From contig CM019067.1 of assembly GCA_009667805.1 (NCBI GenBank), positions 248,655,721 to 248,719,720 on the forward strand: a stretch of DNA of 64,000 nucleotides. The letters run 5' to 3'. Numbering within the stretch: the stretch's first letter is position 1; each line of letters opens with the position of its first letter. Origin of the DNA: Leptobrachium leishanense. Lineage: Eukaryota > Chordata > Amphibia > Anura > Megophryidae. This document shows, one piece after another, positions 12,810-27,934 of this stretch. The notes beneath the pieces were generated by a model that did not search any database, was not told where the DNA came from, and saw only the letters and a list, made by a program, of their open reading frames with translations. The translations under genes were made by a program, and so were the position numbers.

Positions 12810-13544
12810 GGGCCATATTGCATTCATCGCGCATCGGTTTTGCGCGCACGCAAATGCGCATTTGCTCGAGGACAAAAACATTTGCGCAGAGCGTCGTATT
12901 TCAACGTTCACGCAAACGATACGCGTTATCGTTTAACGCGGATGGACTTGCGCGAGCGTGATGAACTGTGCGCGTCCTATACTTAACATTGTGAGCGCAA
13001 ATGCGTTAAGTGGATGGTATTTCAATAGATGCGCAACTTCCTACGAACGATGTTTGCGCACATAATTTTAACGTCTTTGAAAAAAGCTGTTAACTGCAAA
13101 TCTGAACGTTCCGGCCAAAACAAAATACACCAGCACAAAAAAAAATACAGCACAGTATAGTTACACATTCTACACATACCCAAACCAAAAAATTGTGAAT
13201 TTGTGCATATTTTTTTTATTGCTGCAGCATGTATACTCAGATTTATTTTGACAGGCGCAAAAACATTAGTGAGTCAATTAAGGTGAATTGATGTCAATTA
13301 AGGTTCTTAAATCTGATTGGCTGAATCCCGCGAAAAAAACAGTCTGCACACTTTTTTACATGCGCAACGTTACTGCGCGCGTATTACAATTCGTTTTGCG
13401 TGTTTTTTTTACTAACGTTATTTTTTGACGGATGAGAAAATGCGTTCGGATCCGAATATCACGTTAATTTTTGCGCGATAACGCTGGACACTGCGCACAA
13501 AAAAATTGCGTGAGCGCATTTGCTCAGAGAATGTAATATGGCCC
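12810..13544. mobile_element. Harbinger-type MITE, GGGCCATATT family, copy A
   Basis: A 735-bp element with ends GGGCCATATTGCATTC and (inverted) GGGCCATATTACATTC, flanked by TAA at 12807-12809 and 13545-13547. The subterminal regions are dense in gcgcaaatgcg words. An inverted, related copy lies at 21651-22305. Non-coding. Confidence 0.85.
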
Positions 13545-13685
13545 TAAGTGTCCAGGAAAACATAGTGGACCTGTCAAGTCTAGATGGAAAATATACCTCA
13601 GCGCTTTAAAAACCTGGAGAGGCCGACCTTCACATTCACTAGCGATTCACCAAGAGCTGATTAAACACAACTAGGTTCTCTAAAG

Positions 13686-14739
13686 CAGTGGTTCTCAACC
13701 TGTGGACCCTCAGGACCCACAATTGTCCTTGGTCATTAAGTCGTGACCCAAAAATTTAATTTCTGAAACATTATAATTTATTCCACAAAACAACGTGTGC
13801 AAGATTCTACAATGTATACACTTTTTAAACAATGTTGTAAACAAACAGGGATTCCTTCCAAAACAGTGCAGTAATCACAGCACTAGTGAAAACGATAAGC
13901 GTCGTTGAGGGAAAAACCCTATAAAATAAACTGTATATGAAACCTATGAAATTAATTAGCACTTAAGGGAAAACTGGGGGTGCTTTTTGCTCTTAATAAG
14001 TGTCTCAAAGTGTGGAGTGATGGTAGACAAAGCAACTCTAATTTAAATCACTACTGAATGAATAATAAAATATTATAAAAAAACTTACTCACCTGCTCCG
14101 CGCTCCCCTGCCGTACGTCTGTGCCGCTGCAAGCATTATTTTTTTGCAGCAGCCTGCCCTCCCTGAGCCTACGCAATTTGTGTAGCAAAATGCTACACTA
14201 ATCGCCTAAACTCAAGCTGGCCAAGAGATTGAGAAGTCTGCAACACGCGTCTGGCGCTGCCTACTTCCTGAACCTGTGCTCTTCAGTGCCTCAGAGAGGC
14301 ACTGAAGAGCAATGGAATAGCTTGGACCAATGGGAAAGCACCATTGGTCCAAGCCATTCAAAAAACGCCTCCATGGAAGGCTGGCCTATATAAACTATAT
14401 ATATACTTTGCTTCACTGAGATGTGCATTGTGCACAGTGGCTCCTGGTGTTGGGAGTACAGAGCGTGCCACCAGTCACTGAGTCCCAACCCACACTTCCC
14501 ATTACAGATTCCCCCCCCCCCACCTTGCCATTACAAAGTATCTTACCTGATGCAGCGGGTCCCAGGTGGCGCCTGGGAACATTCAGAGGTAGCTGCGCCG
14601 CCTGGGACCCACTGCCGCAGGTAAGATGCATCAGCGGGTCCCAGGCATTAAAGAGGCCTGGGGGCACTTGCCCCGTGACCCAGTCCGCCCCTGGTTGTGA
14701 CCCACTTTTGGGTCGTGACCCGCCACTTGAGAAACACTG
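13686..14739. mobile_element. Non-autonomous hAT element with perfect 8-bp TSD
   Basis: A 1054-bp element with ends CAGTGGTTCTCAACC and (inverted) CAGTGTTTCTCAAGTGG, typical of hAT elements. CTCTAAAG is duplicated at 13678-13685 and 14740-14747. Internal hairpins include the pair ggaccaatgg/ccattggtcc near 14330. No transposase frame. Confidence 0.9.
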
Positions 14740-14743
14740 CTCT

Positions 14744-14809
14744 AAAGTGCACATTTATTTTGGACACATCAGCCAATTTGCGGATGTGTCCAAAATAAAT
14801 CTGCACTTT
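14744..14809. repeat. 66-bp hairpin at the hAT insertion point
   Basis: Arms AAAGTGCACATTTATTTTGG and the mirrored CCAAAATAAAT..TGCACTTT continue through gacacatc/gatgtgtc around a 12-base loop. The hAT target duplication overlaps its left edge, so the element inserted at the foot of this palindrome. Confidence 0.8.
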
Positions 14810-14814
14810 GGGGA

Positions 14815-15415
14815 GCCTCAGTGTGCTTCATCTCCTTCTTGTTGAATCACCAGTAAACATCGCTGGGGCATCATTAGGGGACTCTCTGTCTTTGGGCCTC
14901 CCTAATAGGACTCCAGCCACTGGCCTGTGAGAGCAATTAGCCTCACTCTTCCAGATCTGCTCATTGATGCTCAATGGGGTGGCAGTGCGGCAGATGGAGC
15001 AGCATAACTCAGGCTCAACACAGCATTGAAAACTTTTCGGCACATCGGCAGCCTCATATGCTGAGTGAAACCAGTGGGACAGTGGAACTCTAGGGACACA
15101 GTGAAATAATTTGTGGCAGAGGCAAAGTCTCAAACTGTCTAATGAGTATTGGGGATGGTAACAGGGGAAGTAATGAGGTATAGGGTAATATAGAGGGTCA
15201 ATGAGATACAGGATACAATAGGGAGTTGTGGAGTGTACAGTGAGGCACATGAAACATATATGGAGGCTGTGCAGCACATGAGAATATAGGCAGTAGTGAG
15301 GTATATGGGCATTGCAGCACAAAGAAATCTAGGGACAAAGGTGTGTGAGGAAATCGGACAGAGACAAAGTGGATTGTCATTGTCATGAGTGACATGTTGA
15401 TCAAAAATTCCAAAC
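14815..15415. other. TMEM108 intron, nothing recognised
   Basis: Unclassified intronic sequence; minus-strand frames here are short and carry no recognisable motif. Confidence 0.5.
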
Positions 15416-15418
15416 CCC

Positions 15419-15804
15419 TGTTGTAACCGGAATCAGACGGGTTCACTCAAGACGAGGCCGGACCGGACACGAGCAAGGATTGTCTGAACACGAGTCTCTT
15501 CAGGAAAGGCAAACTTTATTGTGATATCACAACAGATGCTCAAACAGGATTCAATCGCAAAGAATGAGCCCCGAGTCCCTCGTGACATCCTATCTTATAC
15601 CCCAAATACACAATTAGGTACATCCCAATTAGCCCACCTCCCGATGACACTCTTCCCCCCCACGTGGGTTAGTACCTCCCTTTGGCTAATACAAAGACAT
15701 TCCATTAAATTGGCTGTAACTTGGCAAACTTCATGTTCATAATTAGTTGCTTTTCCCATCCCGGGCTGCGCCCCCCTCCCTTGCGCCTACAATCACTTGT
15801 TACA
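15419..15804 (-). mobile_element. Probable solo LTR, minus strand
   Basis: The segment begins TG and ends CA (short inverted ends around TGTAAC/GTTACA). Read on the minus strand it has LTR order: a GC-rich start, a TATA-like GTATAAGATA at 15600-15591, then an AATAAA at 15520-15515 about 75 bases downstream, then a short U5-like tail. No clear target duplication and no internal retroelement genes are seen, so it is either a solo LTR or a truncated copy. Confidence 0.5.
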
Positions 15805-17669
15805 GTTAACACCTGGTCTGACCTCTATACTCCTTTGTATTTCTGTGGGCCTCAACGACCTTGGTAAATCTACTCCTCTTTCTGCCCTTCCGTCCCAGGA
15901 ACAGCAGAGATCTTTCATAGGACTTTAATTGTTTTTCTGCTAATCTCAGCACATTCCTAAATTTCTATGTATGCCTGAGTTTCAACTAAAAACTACCTAA
16001 TTATTTTCAAGTGAACCAAAATTCTGAACAAGATTGTCGCCTGGCTTATAATGGCGGCCATCTTCCAGTCTATTTCCACTTCATTGTGTGAAGGTGGCGT
16101 CCAGGAGCAAGCAAGAGAGCTGCACCTCTTGATGGTGGAGGAGCCCCATAATCTTGGTTGAAAGGTGTGGATCTTGGTTAAGATGCAAGATCAGAGCTTT
16201 GAGGAGATGAACAGACGTCATCTGGTAAATAGGGGCTATAACCTGAGCTGACAGACAAGCTGTGCTCCTTCAAAACCTATTGCCTTTATTGCTACAACCA
16301 CAACAACTGGGAATTCCATAGTTGCCATAGCCAACAGTTCCAGGATTCTGCTTAGTGATCCAGTGTCCTGGAACTCTGAACTTAACTCATCCTCTACAAG
16401 ATTCAGTGTAATCTACGGGGGACATGGCACAAATCCGTGACCATCCCCAGAAAACTGGGAATGTTTGCAACTATGGATTTGTTATGGGCAGACACTTCAC
16501 AGCGGGATTAGGCATGGTGTTAGCTTTCACCCTTACCATTGATTTCTGTCCCCAGACTTCTAATTATACTTTCTGTGCTAACGCACGAAAAAAATAACTT
16601 AATTAGATTTAGAGGAAACAGATTCAACATTTAGAAAATTTCTGTGAAGGCAACAAATACCCTCCTTCTTTATTTCTGTGCAGACCCCCCATTAAATATG
16701 ACTTCTCCTTAAAAGTATTATGGTACAAAATGTTTTAGTAGAATTGCTTGTGGGCTTGAAGCTATTAGATCTAGAAAATGACTCATAGATACAAAGCCTT
16801 TTATTAAAAAAGTTCATATTGTCACTTTTCTATTCCAGCAACACAACTTTTATTGTGAGAGAGAAATTACAGTGATTATCCAACACTAAGCTTTTATCAA
16901 ACAGTATGTGCCCGACATTACATTTTGTACTTGAGAGATCAATAGGATGTTGACTAGTTTACTAATAAAGCTTTTTGTTTTTTTGGGACAGAGCTACACA
17001 TCATTAAAAGATGTTTGGATGACTATTAAATCACGTAGTATATGCAGGGTTAATAATTACTGCTATTACTGTCTTACTAACCCATGTCTCCCAACTATCC
17101 CTATTTCTCACTATCCCTCCTAGTGATCCATTTATCCCACATTTTTCAGAGTGGCTCCTCCAATAAGCGAATTGGACACTAGGTCCCTTATGCCCCCACT
17201 TAGCAGACAGACTGCAATACATGCAGCTGGTAGTGCACAGCCGCATTCAATTCAACGGCACCACCCTGCCAGAGTCTCTGCATTACCTCCTTCACACAGC
17301 ACCAGGAAAGCCAACTACACCACCCTCATACTCTCACCTGGTCTGTAAATCCTTCAGCATGATTTAAGTGAAGAAAGGGGGGGGGTTGTTACTGGCAGTG
17401 GTGGTTCTAGTGTTAGTGAGGCCACAAGCGAAGATCAAGTATGAAGCGTCTCTTGTTGTGCATAAAAAAAAATTAAGCCAATAAATTTAGATTAAGAAAA
17501 CTAATGGTAGACAGATGAAAACTCTTGGAAGACAGGTGTATGTGAATGTAGAGGTGTATTTGTGTGGGGCAGAAATACAGTGGATTTCTACAGAGATTCC
17601 ATCATTGAGCACCAGTTGGAGCAAAACTTTAGGCGGATACCTATTGTGCTTAATTAAAAAAAATCTCTA
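15805..17669. other. TMEM108 intron, nothing recognised
   Basis: Nearly 1.9 kb of unclassified intron. No inverted repeats, tandem repeats or persuasive ORFs were found by eye. Confidence 0.5.
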
Positions 17670-17677
17670 GTTACTGG

Positions 17678-18219
17678 TAGAGGTGTGCGTTAGTTTCATA
17701 TGAATCACAATTTGTTTGAAAACTCGTTAATTAGTTTTTCGGAAGTAGTTACGAATTGATTTTCATCCGAATTGAAACGAAAACTAAATGAAACACTATA
17801 TAAGTAAATTGATTCTTTATACTGTTTCGCAAGAGAACCATTGATTAAATGATTCCTGAGCAGGATTTGATATATTGGAGTTTTATTTAGTGATCCGTAA
17901 TTCAAATCGATATCAACTATCGAATCAATCCCAACTTACAATACAAGTCAGTACTAAAGCAAACGACATTATCAAACAAATCAGATTCGTTTGATCCTAG
18001 CTTGCCTTTTAACAGCAGGATTTGATTTATTGGGGATTTATTTAGTGATCCAAAATTCGAATCGGTATCAGATATCGAATCGATCCCAAATTACAATGGG
18101 TTTTATAGTGATTCGATTTATCAAACAAAACGAAATAACGAAACAAAATTACAAAACGAAATAACGAAAACAAAATTATTTTGAAACAAAACAGAATTTT
18201 CCAGCTGTGCACACTTCTA
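17678..18219. mobile_element. hAT-type MITE with 8-bp TSD GTTACTGG
   Basis: A 542-bp AT-rich element with ends TAGAGGTGTGCG and (inverted) TAGAAGTGTGCACAGC, flanked by GTTACTGG at 17670-17677 and 18220-18227. The ends resemble the TAGG..TGTGC ends of the element at 50363. Internal words such as cgaatcgat and aaacgaaa recur. Non-coding. Confidence 0.85.
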
Positions 18220-18754
18220 GTTACTGGTAATATGTCCAAAAGATAAAAGCCCAGAGAGAGGGCTGAAATGTTGCATCTGAATAAAAGGCCTGCTGTCTGG
18301 TCCATTCATGAGCTGGTGTTTTGCTCTATCTCTGGTTACTGGTAAGTTGGGTGGAACAAGAAATAAAAGTGACTGTGTATATGCCCGTTTCTACCATTGT
18401 CTGGGTCAGTGTGCGTGTGCCAGTGTCTATGTGCCTGAATCAGTTTGTCTGTGTCAGAGTGTCTGCATTAATGTCTATGTCTGTCTCTGCATGTGTCTCT
18501 GTCAGTCTGTGTTTGTCAGTGTCTGTGTCTCTATGTCTGTCTGTCCTGTTTGGATATAACTGAAATTGCTGTAAATGTGACTTTGTAAGAGAGAAAAGTA
18601 GGCTGTGCTATAGTGATTTCAGCAGGGAATAAAGTGTCCACCTTTGGCCATTTCAGAAGTGGGGAAATACATGCTACCATAATAGGTTAGGAACTATGAG
18701 TAACAGCCAGTGTCCTTAGTTGTCTGATGCATTATTCCTCCCTGTATTACAATT

Positions 18755-18895
18755 ATGTATAAAGCTTCAACATATTCAGCAGCACTGTACAATGGGTAGA
18801 CCATAACAAACAAAAAATTAACAAGTGTGACAGACTGAGAATGACAGGAAAAGAGGACCCTGTTCAAAAGCTTACAATTTAACTATCACTATCGG
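18755..18895 (-). repeat. LINE 3'-tail fragment
   Basis: The stretch tataaagcttcaacatattcagcagcac...gcttacaattt resembles, in the same orientation, the tail of the LINE fragment at 23172-25390 (tataaagcaccaacaag...gcttacaatct). Read on the minus strand it ends with the usual ...tttata terminus. Confidence 0.6.
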
Positions 18896-19194
18896 CACAC
18901 ATTGTGGCAACAATGGTACTTAATGAATCCCGGCCATTGTCAAGAGTCATTTGTCTATTCACTCTGATCTAGCTAATTCATTGTGAGGTATCAGAATTCT
19001 ACCTAAAGGTTGGGACAATGTTGGGAAGAACATTGGCAAAGCCTTTTGCTACTTTCCAATTTGCGCATGTTGCTATCAATGCCAGCAAAAATTGACATCA
19101 ATGCCATTAAGAAGGATTTGTGACCATATGGATAGTGAGAAGGATTGGACAGAGAAAGAATGGGGCAAACGAACAATAGGGGTGAAAAGTACAA

Positions 19195-19720
19195 GGCAAA
19201 GGAACAATTCGAGGTGAGTAAAATGGGGCAAAATCATAATGTGAGGTGAGTAAAATGGGGCAAAATACTAATGTGAGGTGAGTAAAATGGGGCAAAATAC
19301 TAATGTGAGGCGAGTAAAATGGGGCAAAATAATAATGTGAGGTGAGTAAAATGGGGCAAAATAATAATGTGAGGTGAGTAAAATGGGGCAAAATAATAAT
19401 GTGAGGTGAGTAAAATGGGGCAAAATACTAATGTGAGGTGAGTAAAATGGGGCAAAATAATAATGTGAGGTGAGTAAAATGGGGCAAAATACTAATGTGA
19501 GGCGAGTAAAATGGGGCAAAATACTAATGTGAGTAAAATGGGGCAAAATAATAATGTGAGGCGAGTAAAATGGGGCAAAATACTAATGTGAGGTGAGTAA
19601 AATGGGGCAAAATAATAATGTGAGGCGAGTAAAATGGGGCAAAATACTAATGTGAGGTGAGTAAAATGGGGCAAAATACTAATGTGAGGTGAGTAAAATG
19701 GGGCAAAGGAACAATGGAGA
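19195..19720. repeat. 32-bp minisatellite, about 16 copies
   Basis: A tandem unit of 32 bp (core gtgaggtgagtaaaatgggg, then caaaataataat or caaaatactaat); one unit is shortened near 19530. Both edges share gcaaaggaacaat. It keeps minus-strand frames open, giving spurious 60-94-codon frames rich in CPILLTSHY-like repeats. Confidence 0.95.
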
Positions 19721-20585
19721 GTGAGAAGAATTTGTCAAAGGAACAATGTGTGGTAAGTGGAATATGACAGAGGCACGATGGATCTGAAGGATGCAGTAGA
19801 GGAACACCAAAATCTTCAGCTCCAGTCCCTGAAGCCCTTGATCCATCATCACCATCTCATAAGTGAAAATTCCACATATGGTTATGTGTTATGCATTCAT
19901 TTACAAAGCTGCACAGAGAAACATACTTATTAATTGGTAAATACAAATTATGCCATATTAATTGATAGTTCTAAGTATTCACTTCACAAATTACAAATTA
20001 GCTGTGTTGATTAAAGCTTTCATCACCGTCTTAACGGTAATTCATGAAGAATCTGAACACTAGGATTGAAATTAATATTCATGAAAATATTTCATAGATG
20101 TCACCAATTTGTTACTGTTGAGACTTACTCTACACTCAGGCATTAAAATTCATGACTGAACCAACGTAGAGGGGAAAATGTGTAACTATGGAAACGTGAT
20201 TAAAAGTGGTATGAAAGAAGGGCTGCATAATAGAAACCTATGAGTCAGATGCGTTGCAGCACATTCATTTCATTAGTTGTGCTGATGTCAGAAAACAGAA
20301 CGTGCAGAGCGTACACGCTGGAAGAAACGTCAGCAGAACTCCGAGAGGAAGAGATTGCCCTAGATCTGGCTCCACATAATACTGGGTTTACAAAAGCAAG
20401 CTATTGCATTACTGCTAATGACAAATGCTGTGCTCTGCCATGGAGTCTGTGGATCCCTGTGTGTGTCTATGATATGTATATTAAATGACAATGACTGAAA
20501 TTTATGCCGAAAAATCAAACTGATGTAAATAAGCACATGTATCTATTACTTAAAATGACATTGGATCGGAAAAAAAAAATTAAAA
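19721..20585. other. AT-rich intron without recognised repeats
   Basis: Low-repeat, AT-rich sequence with many TAAT/ATTA words between about 19900 and 20220. This is the only long stretch of this intron that lacks MITE ends; see the finding on a possible non-coding element. No gene seen. Confidence 0.4.
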
Positions 20586-20591
20586 GACAAT

Positions 20592-21258
20592 GGGCTAAAT
20601 TACAGTCTTCACACAAACCTTTGCGCCGGCGCAAAAAAACATTACCGCGAGCCTAATCCCGTATTACAATCGCGCAAAAACATCTACCGCGGGTGAACCT
20701 GCTCGAACCCTGCGCGAGTTTACTGTACTGCGCGCGTCCTATACAAATGCGATGGAGGATGGTATTACAATCTACTCGCGGTATTTACCGCATAGCCTTT
20801 GCACGCATTATTTTAGCAACTGCAAAAAGCTGGTGTTAACAGCATATCTGACCAACCTGGCTAACCCAAAAAAAAACCAGCCCATAAAAAGGAATGCAGC
20901 AACAATATAATGGATAATGACAGGTGTGTGTGTGTATTATTACTGTAGCATATGTGCTCATTTTGCATCATAGACGCAGAACCCGTTTCCGATGCCTCTG
21001 GCAGACGCAATTCAGTTGCGTTTGATAGATGTGTTTCTTCATTTTGATTGGCTGAATGGGTGCAAAAAACTGTACGCGCAAAGATCTTTGCACGAGACGG
21101 CACTGCGCCTGTATTTGTGCACGTACTGTTTCCGCGTGCAATTGATCGGCGGAAGAAAAAAGCCGCGAGGATTGTAATTCCAGCGGTGATTTGCGCGCGC
21201 AAAAGTTTAACGCTTGGCGCAAAAATTTTCACTTTGCGCGAAGATTGTAATTTTGCAC
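20592..21258. mobile_element. Diverged GGGC(T/C)A-ATTAC MITE, copy C
   Basis: The left end gggctaaattacagtcttc, the right end ...gattgtaattttgc and an interior dense in gcgcaaa words identify a diverged relative of the elements at 12810 and 21651. The target duplication is not clear. Non-coding. Confidence 0.6.
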
Positions 21259-21489
21259 AATATTTTTCTAAAAAGAACTATTTAGAATGCTGCATTTTAA
21301 TCAATGTTTAAATTTCGGATAGGAGTCTAACTTAAATAATGTGTGTTTGCAGATTCACAAAATTCTTCACTTAAAAAAATAAGGCAATATGTTATATTTA
21401 GAAACACATAAAACATATTGACAGAGCAGCATTTGTTAAAACCTACCTTTACTAAACGTCCCCTCATTTCTAGCCATGACCAGTGCAGG

Positions 21490-21527
<38 letters not shown>
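21490..21527. repeat. (TA)n microsatellite
   Basis: About 19 TA dinucleotides in a row. Confidence 0.95.
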
Positions 21528-21529
<2 letters not shown>

Positions 21530-21650
21530 CAGTCAGAGCAACGACCCACAACTTTCAGGTGGTGTTAGATTAAGATAGAGGAATAAGAAAAAAAATAGGG
21601 TCTAAATCAGGTTTAAACTTAACCAGATTTCTTGAAAGTCTGCCAACTTC

Positions 21651-22305
21651 GGGCCATATTACATTCTCTGCGCAAATGTGCTCGCGCAGCACACTTTTTT
21701 TGCGCGCATCGTCCATCGTTATCGTGCGAAAATTAACGTGATATTCGGATCCGAACGCATTTTCTCATCCGTCAAAAAATACGGGATTCAGCCAATCAGA
21801 ATTAAGAACCTTAATTGACATCAATTCACTTTAATTGACTCACTAATGTTTTTGCGCCTGTCAAAATAAATCTGAGTATACATGCTGCAGCAATAAAAGA
21901 AATATGCACGAATTCACAATTTTATTGTTTGGGTATGAGTAGAATGTGTAACTGTACTGTGCTGTATTTTTATTTTCGTGCTGGTGTATTTTGTTTCGGC
22001 CAGAACGTTCAGATTTGCAGTTAACACCAGCTTTTAAAAGACGTTAAAATTATGCGCGCAAACGTCGTTCGTAGGAAGTTGCGCATCTAATTAAATACCA
22101 TCCGCTTAACGCATTTGCGCTCACAATGTTAAGTATAGGACGCGCACAGTTTATCACACTCGCGCAAGTCCATCCGCGTCAAACAATAACGCGTATCGTT
22201 TGCGCGAACGTTGAAATACGACGTTCTGCGCAAATGGTTTTGTCCTCGCGCAAATGCGCATTTGCGTGCACGCAAAACCGATGCGCGAGGAATGCAATAT
22301 GGCAC
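21651..22305. mobile_element. Harbinger-type MITE, GGGCCATATT family, copy B
   Basis: An inverted relative of the 12810-13544 element: GGGCCATATTACATTC start, gcaatatggcac end, and an interior that matches as the reverse complement (for example gcacgcaaaaccgatgcg). The flanking duplication is eroded. Non-coding. Confidence 0.75.
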
Positions 22306-22716
22306 TATAACAACTCTAGTAAGTTTTATAACAGCTTTGGTTTAGTTTTAGCATAGGATTTTCTCATAGAATTTCTTGGTGCTAATCACCATCTTAATCA
22401 TTGTTTGTGATGTACCCAGCAAAATTCTAACACATAAGGATCCAGTTGTGTATGGGGATCTACTGCATGTCTCTTGTCATCCTTCGTGGATGGAGACACA
22501 CAATCACATTGGCAGGACATCACAGTAATCTGATGTGTAGCTCAATATTCTAGAACTTGCTGATACACTTTGTCACTCATAAGGCACTCATCAGTAGAAT
22601 ATTCAGACTAGAGTCAACATGTACCAGTTCAGTATTCTTGGGGCCTAAAATGCTAAACTATGATGGCCAAGTAATGACTGAGCCAGGCACTTACAGTAAC
22701 AAAGTACCACCTAGAG

Positions 22717-22904
22717 CAGTGTTTCCCAAACCTGTCCTCGGGAGTCGGGACCCTCAACCAGGCCAGATTTTGCAGATCACTTTGGGAAATACAGACTGAA
22801 TCCTGCAATCACTTAGCAACAAATCATATCACCTGTGCTGTGCTTCAGTTATCCGGCAAACCTGGCGAGGCGAGGGGTCCTGAGGACAGGTTTGGGAAAC
22901 ACTG
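22717..22904. mobile_element. 188-bp hAT MITE with TSD ACCTAGAG
   Basis: Ends CAGTGTTTCCCAAACCTGTC in perfect inverted agreement on both sides; ACCTAGAG is duplicated at 22709-22716 and 22905-22912. A reverse-orientation relative is at 62409-62587 (shared gattgcaggattcag). Non-coding. Confidence 0.9.
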
Positions 22905-22962
22905 ACCTAGAGGATGTAAGTGGAATGCCTCATTGACTAGGTATCTTGCAGTAATATAATGG

Positions 22963-23142
22963 TCTATTCACTAAAAGGTGAAACTCTGAGACCTTTTGGA
23001 GAAGTAAAAATTCTAGGTCAGAAATAGGCAAACCAGAAAAATTCTCCCATTTATTTAATTTTCCAAATCAGCTATTTTGACCTAGAATTTTTCACTTTTC
23101 CAAAGGTTCTCCAGAGTTTCACCTTTTGGTGAATAGACCTGT
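22963..23142. mobile_element. Fold-back MITE related to the CAGGGTTATTCA family
   Basis: A palindrome running gtctattcactaaaaggtg to the mirrored caccttttggtgaatagac. Its centre carries ctaggtcagaaatag...ctattttgacctag, the same core as the 182-bp family at 3294. The ends differ, so it is a subfamily. Confidence 0.65.
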
Positions 23143-23244
23143 TAGTTTCACTGTTCCATAAAATACACAAGAGTTACAAGTATTTATAAAGCACCAACAA
23201 GTTCCATAGCAATGTACAAAGGGAGAGACAGAATAACAATTATA

Positions 23245-24863
<1,619 letters not shown>

Positions 24864-25063
24864 TACATACACGTTACACACAAAGAACAGTAGGAGAGAG
24901 AACCCTGCACGTGAGCTTACAATCTAAGAGAGGGGTGACCCATTAGGTGAGCATGAATAGCAGAGTATGTGAGAGCATGTGGGCTGAATGGGAAGTTGGT
25001 GCATGAAATGTACAGTGGGGGACTATGGAGTGAGCTGATAGGTTTCTCTAAAGTAACGCATTT

Positions 25064-25360
25064 TCAGAGACTTCTTGAAGGACTGGAGAGACGGGGAGAG
25101 TCTGGTGTTGCGGGGGAGGGATTTGCATGGAAAGGGGGCAGCTCGGGAGAAGTCCTGAAGGTGAGAGTTGGGGTGCAGGTACAAGGAACTGATAGCATCA
25201 GGTCATTGGCAGAGCGAAGTGGTCAGAGCAGGATATTCCTGCTAATAAGGGAGGAGATGTAGGCAGGGGTGCAGTTATGGAGAGCTTTGTATGTGAGCAC
25301 CAGTATTTTTAATTGGATTCTGAAGGAAACAGGGAGCCAATGTAGAGATTGACAAAGGAG
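25064..25360 (-). pseudogene. LINE reverse-transcriptase C-terminus
   Basis: The minus strand encodes LHWLPVSFRIQLKILVLTYK followed by ALHN..PAYISSLI, the conserved end of LINE ORF2 proteins. One in-frame TGA interrupts the frame about 45 codons in, and the ORF terminates at 25064. Only this 3' piece survives; no endonuclease or catalytic RT motif is present. Confidence 0.8.
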
Positions 25361-25390
25361 CGAGGTGTGGGAGGTGAATGAATACATACG

Positions 25391-27156
<1,766 letters not shown>

Positions 27157-27161
27157 GTTAT

Positions 27162-27929
27162 TGTGACAGACCACCTGAGACACCGACTGTGTGCCTCTGT
27201 CAAACTCTAGCTTTCTCGAAGCTGGACCCTGACATTCAGTATTATCAGCCCAAAACCTCCCTAAAATCACCAGGCACAACCAGTGTTTTAGAGTGAAAAA
27301 CAAAACAAGACTGACTGCTTATTTGACACAAAAACAGCTATGCTCATTAAGGGTCAACTCCCTTTATGAATAAATTGCAGATAATATCAACAGATCCAGT
27401 AACAGGACAATGGGAAGATACATTCAAAACAATGGATCGTTTACACAGGCAACTTTATCTTAAACTGCCTGCTAGTTCCTGGAGAAAGGGGGGGCCGAGC
27501 ATGTGAAAACAAAGGAATGTTTCTTACAGAGGGAATGTACACTATACAGATAGAGGATAGTTAATACAGAGGGTGTATACTATACAGAGAGAGAGGATAG
27601 TTAATACAGAGGGTGTATACTATACAGAGAGAGAGGATAGTTAATACAGAGGGTGTATACTATACAGAGAGATGATAGTTAGTACAGAGGGTGTATACTA
27701 TACAGAGAGAGAGGATAGTTAATACAGAGGGTGTATACTATACAGAGAGAGAGGATAGTTAATACAGAGGGTGTATACTATACAGAGCCACAATAGGAGA
27801 CTCTACAATAAATACATAAGGGAATAATACACAAACACAGTCAACATAAATCCTTGGTCCATAGTCAGTAGGAAGGAGGCTAGCCCCCAGGCTCCTCTAA
27901 CTTCTCCAGTGACGGCTGAGTCTGTCACA
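27162..27929. mobile_element. Solo LTR with 5-bp TSD GTTAT
   Basis: A 768-bp element starting TGTGACAGAC and ending GTCTGTCACA, the TG..CA termini of retroviral-type LTRs. GTTAT is duplicated at 27157-27161 and 27930-27934. No internal gag/pol remains, so it is a recombined solo LTR. An AATAAA lies near 27806. Orientation is not certain. A minisatellite occupies 27527-27790. Confidence 0.8.
27527..27790. repeat. 38-40-bp minisatellite inside the solo LTR
   Basis: Six to seven copies of a unit with core gatagttaatacagagggtg followed by tatactatacaga; units differ mainly in the number of GA steps. Confidence 0.9.
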
Positions 27930-27934
27930 GTTAT

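Noticed and set aside
19107..19674. Minus-strand frames with repeated PHFTHLTL
   Set aside because: Created by the 32-bp minisatellite; the frame shifts each unit.
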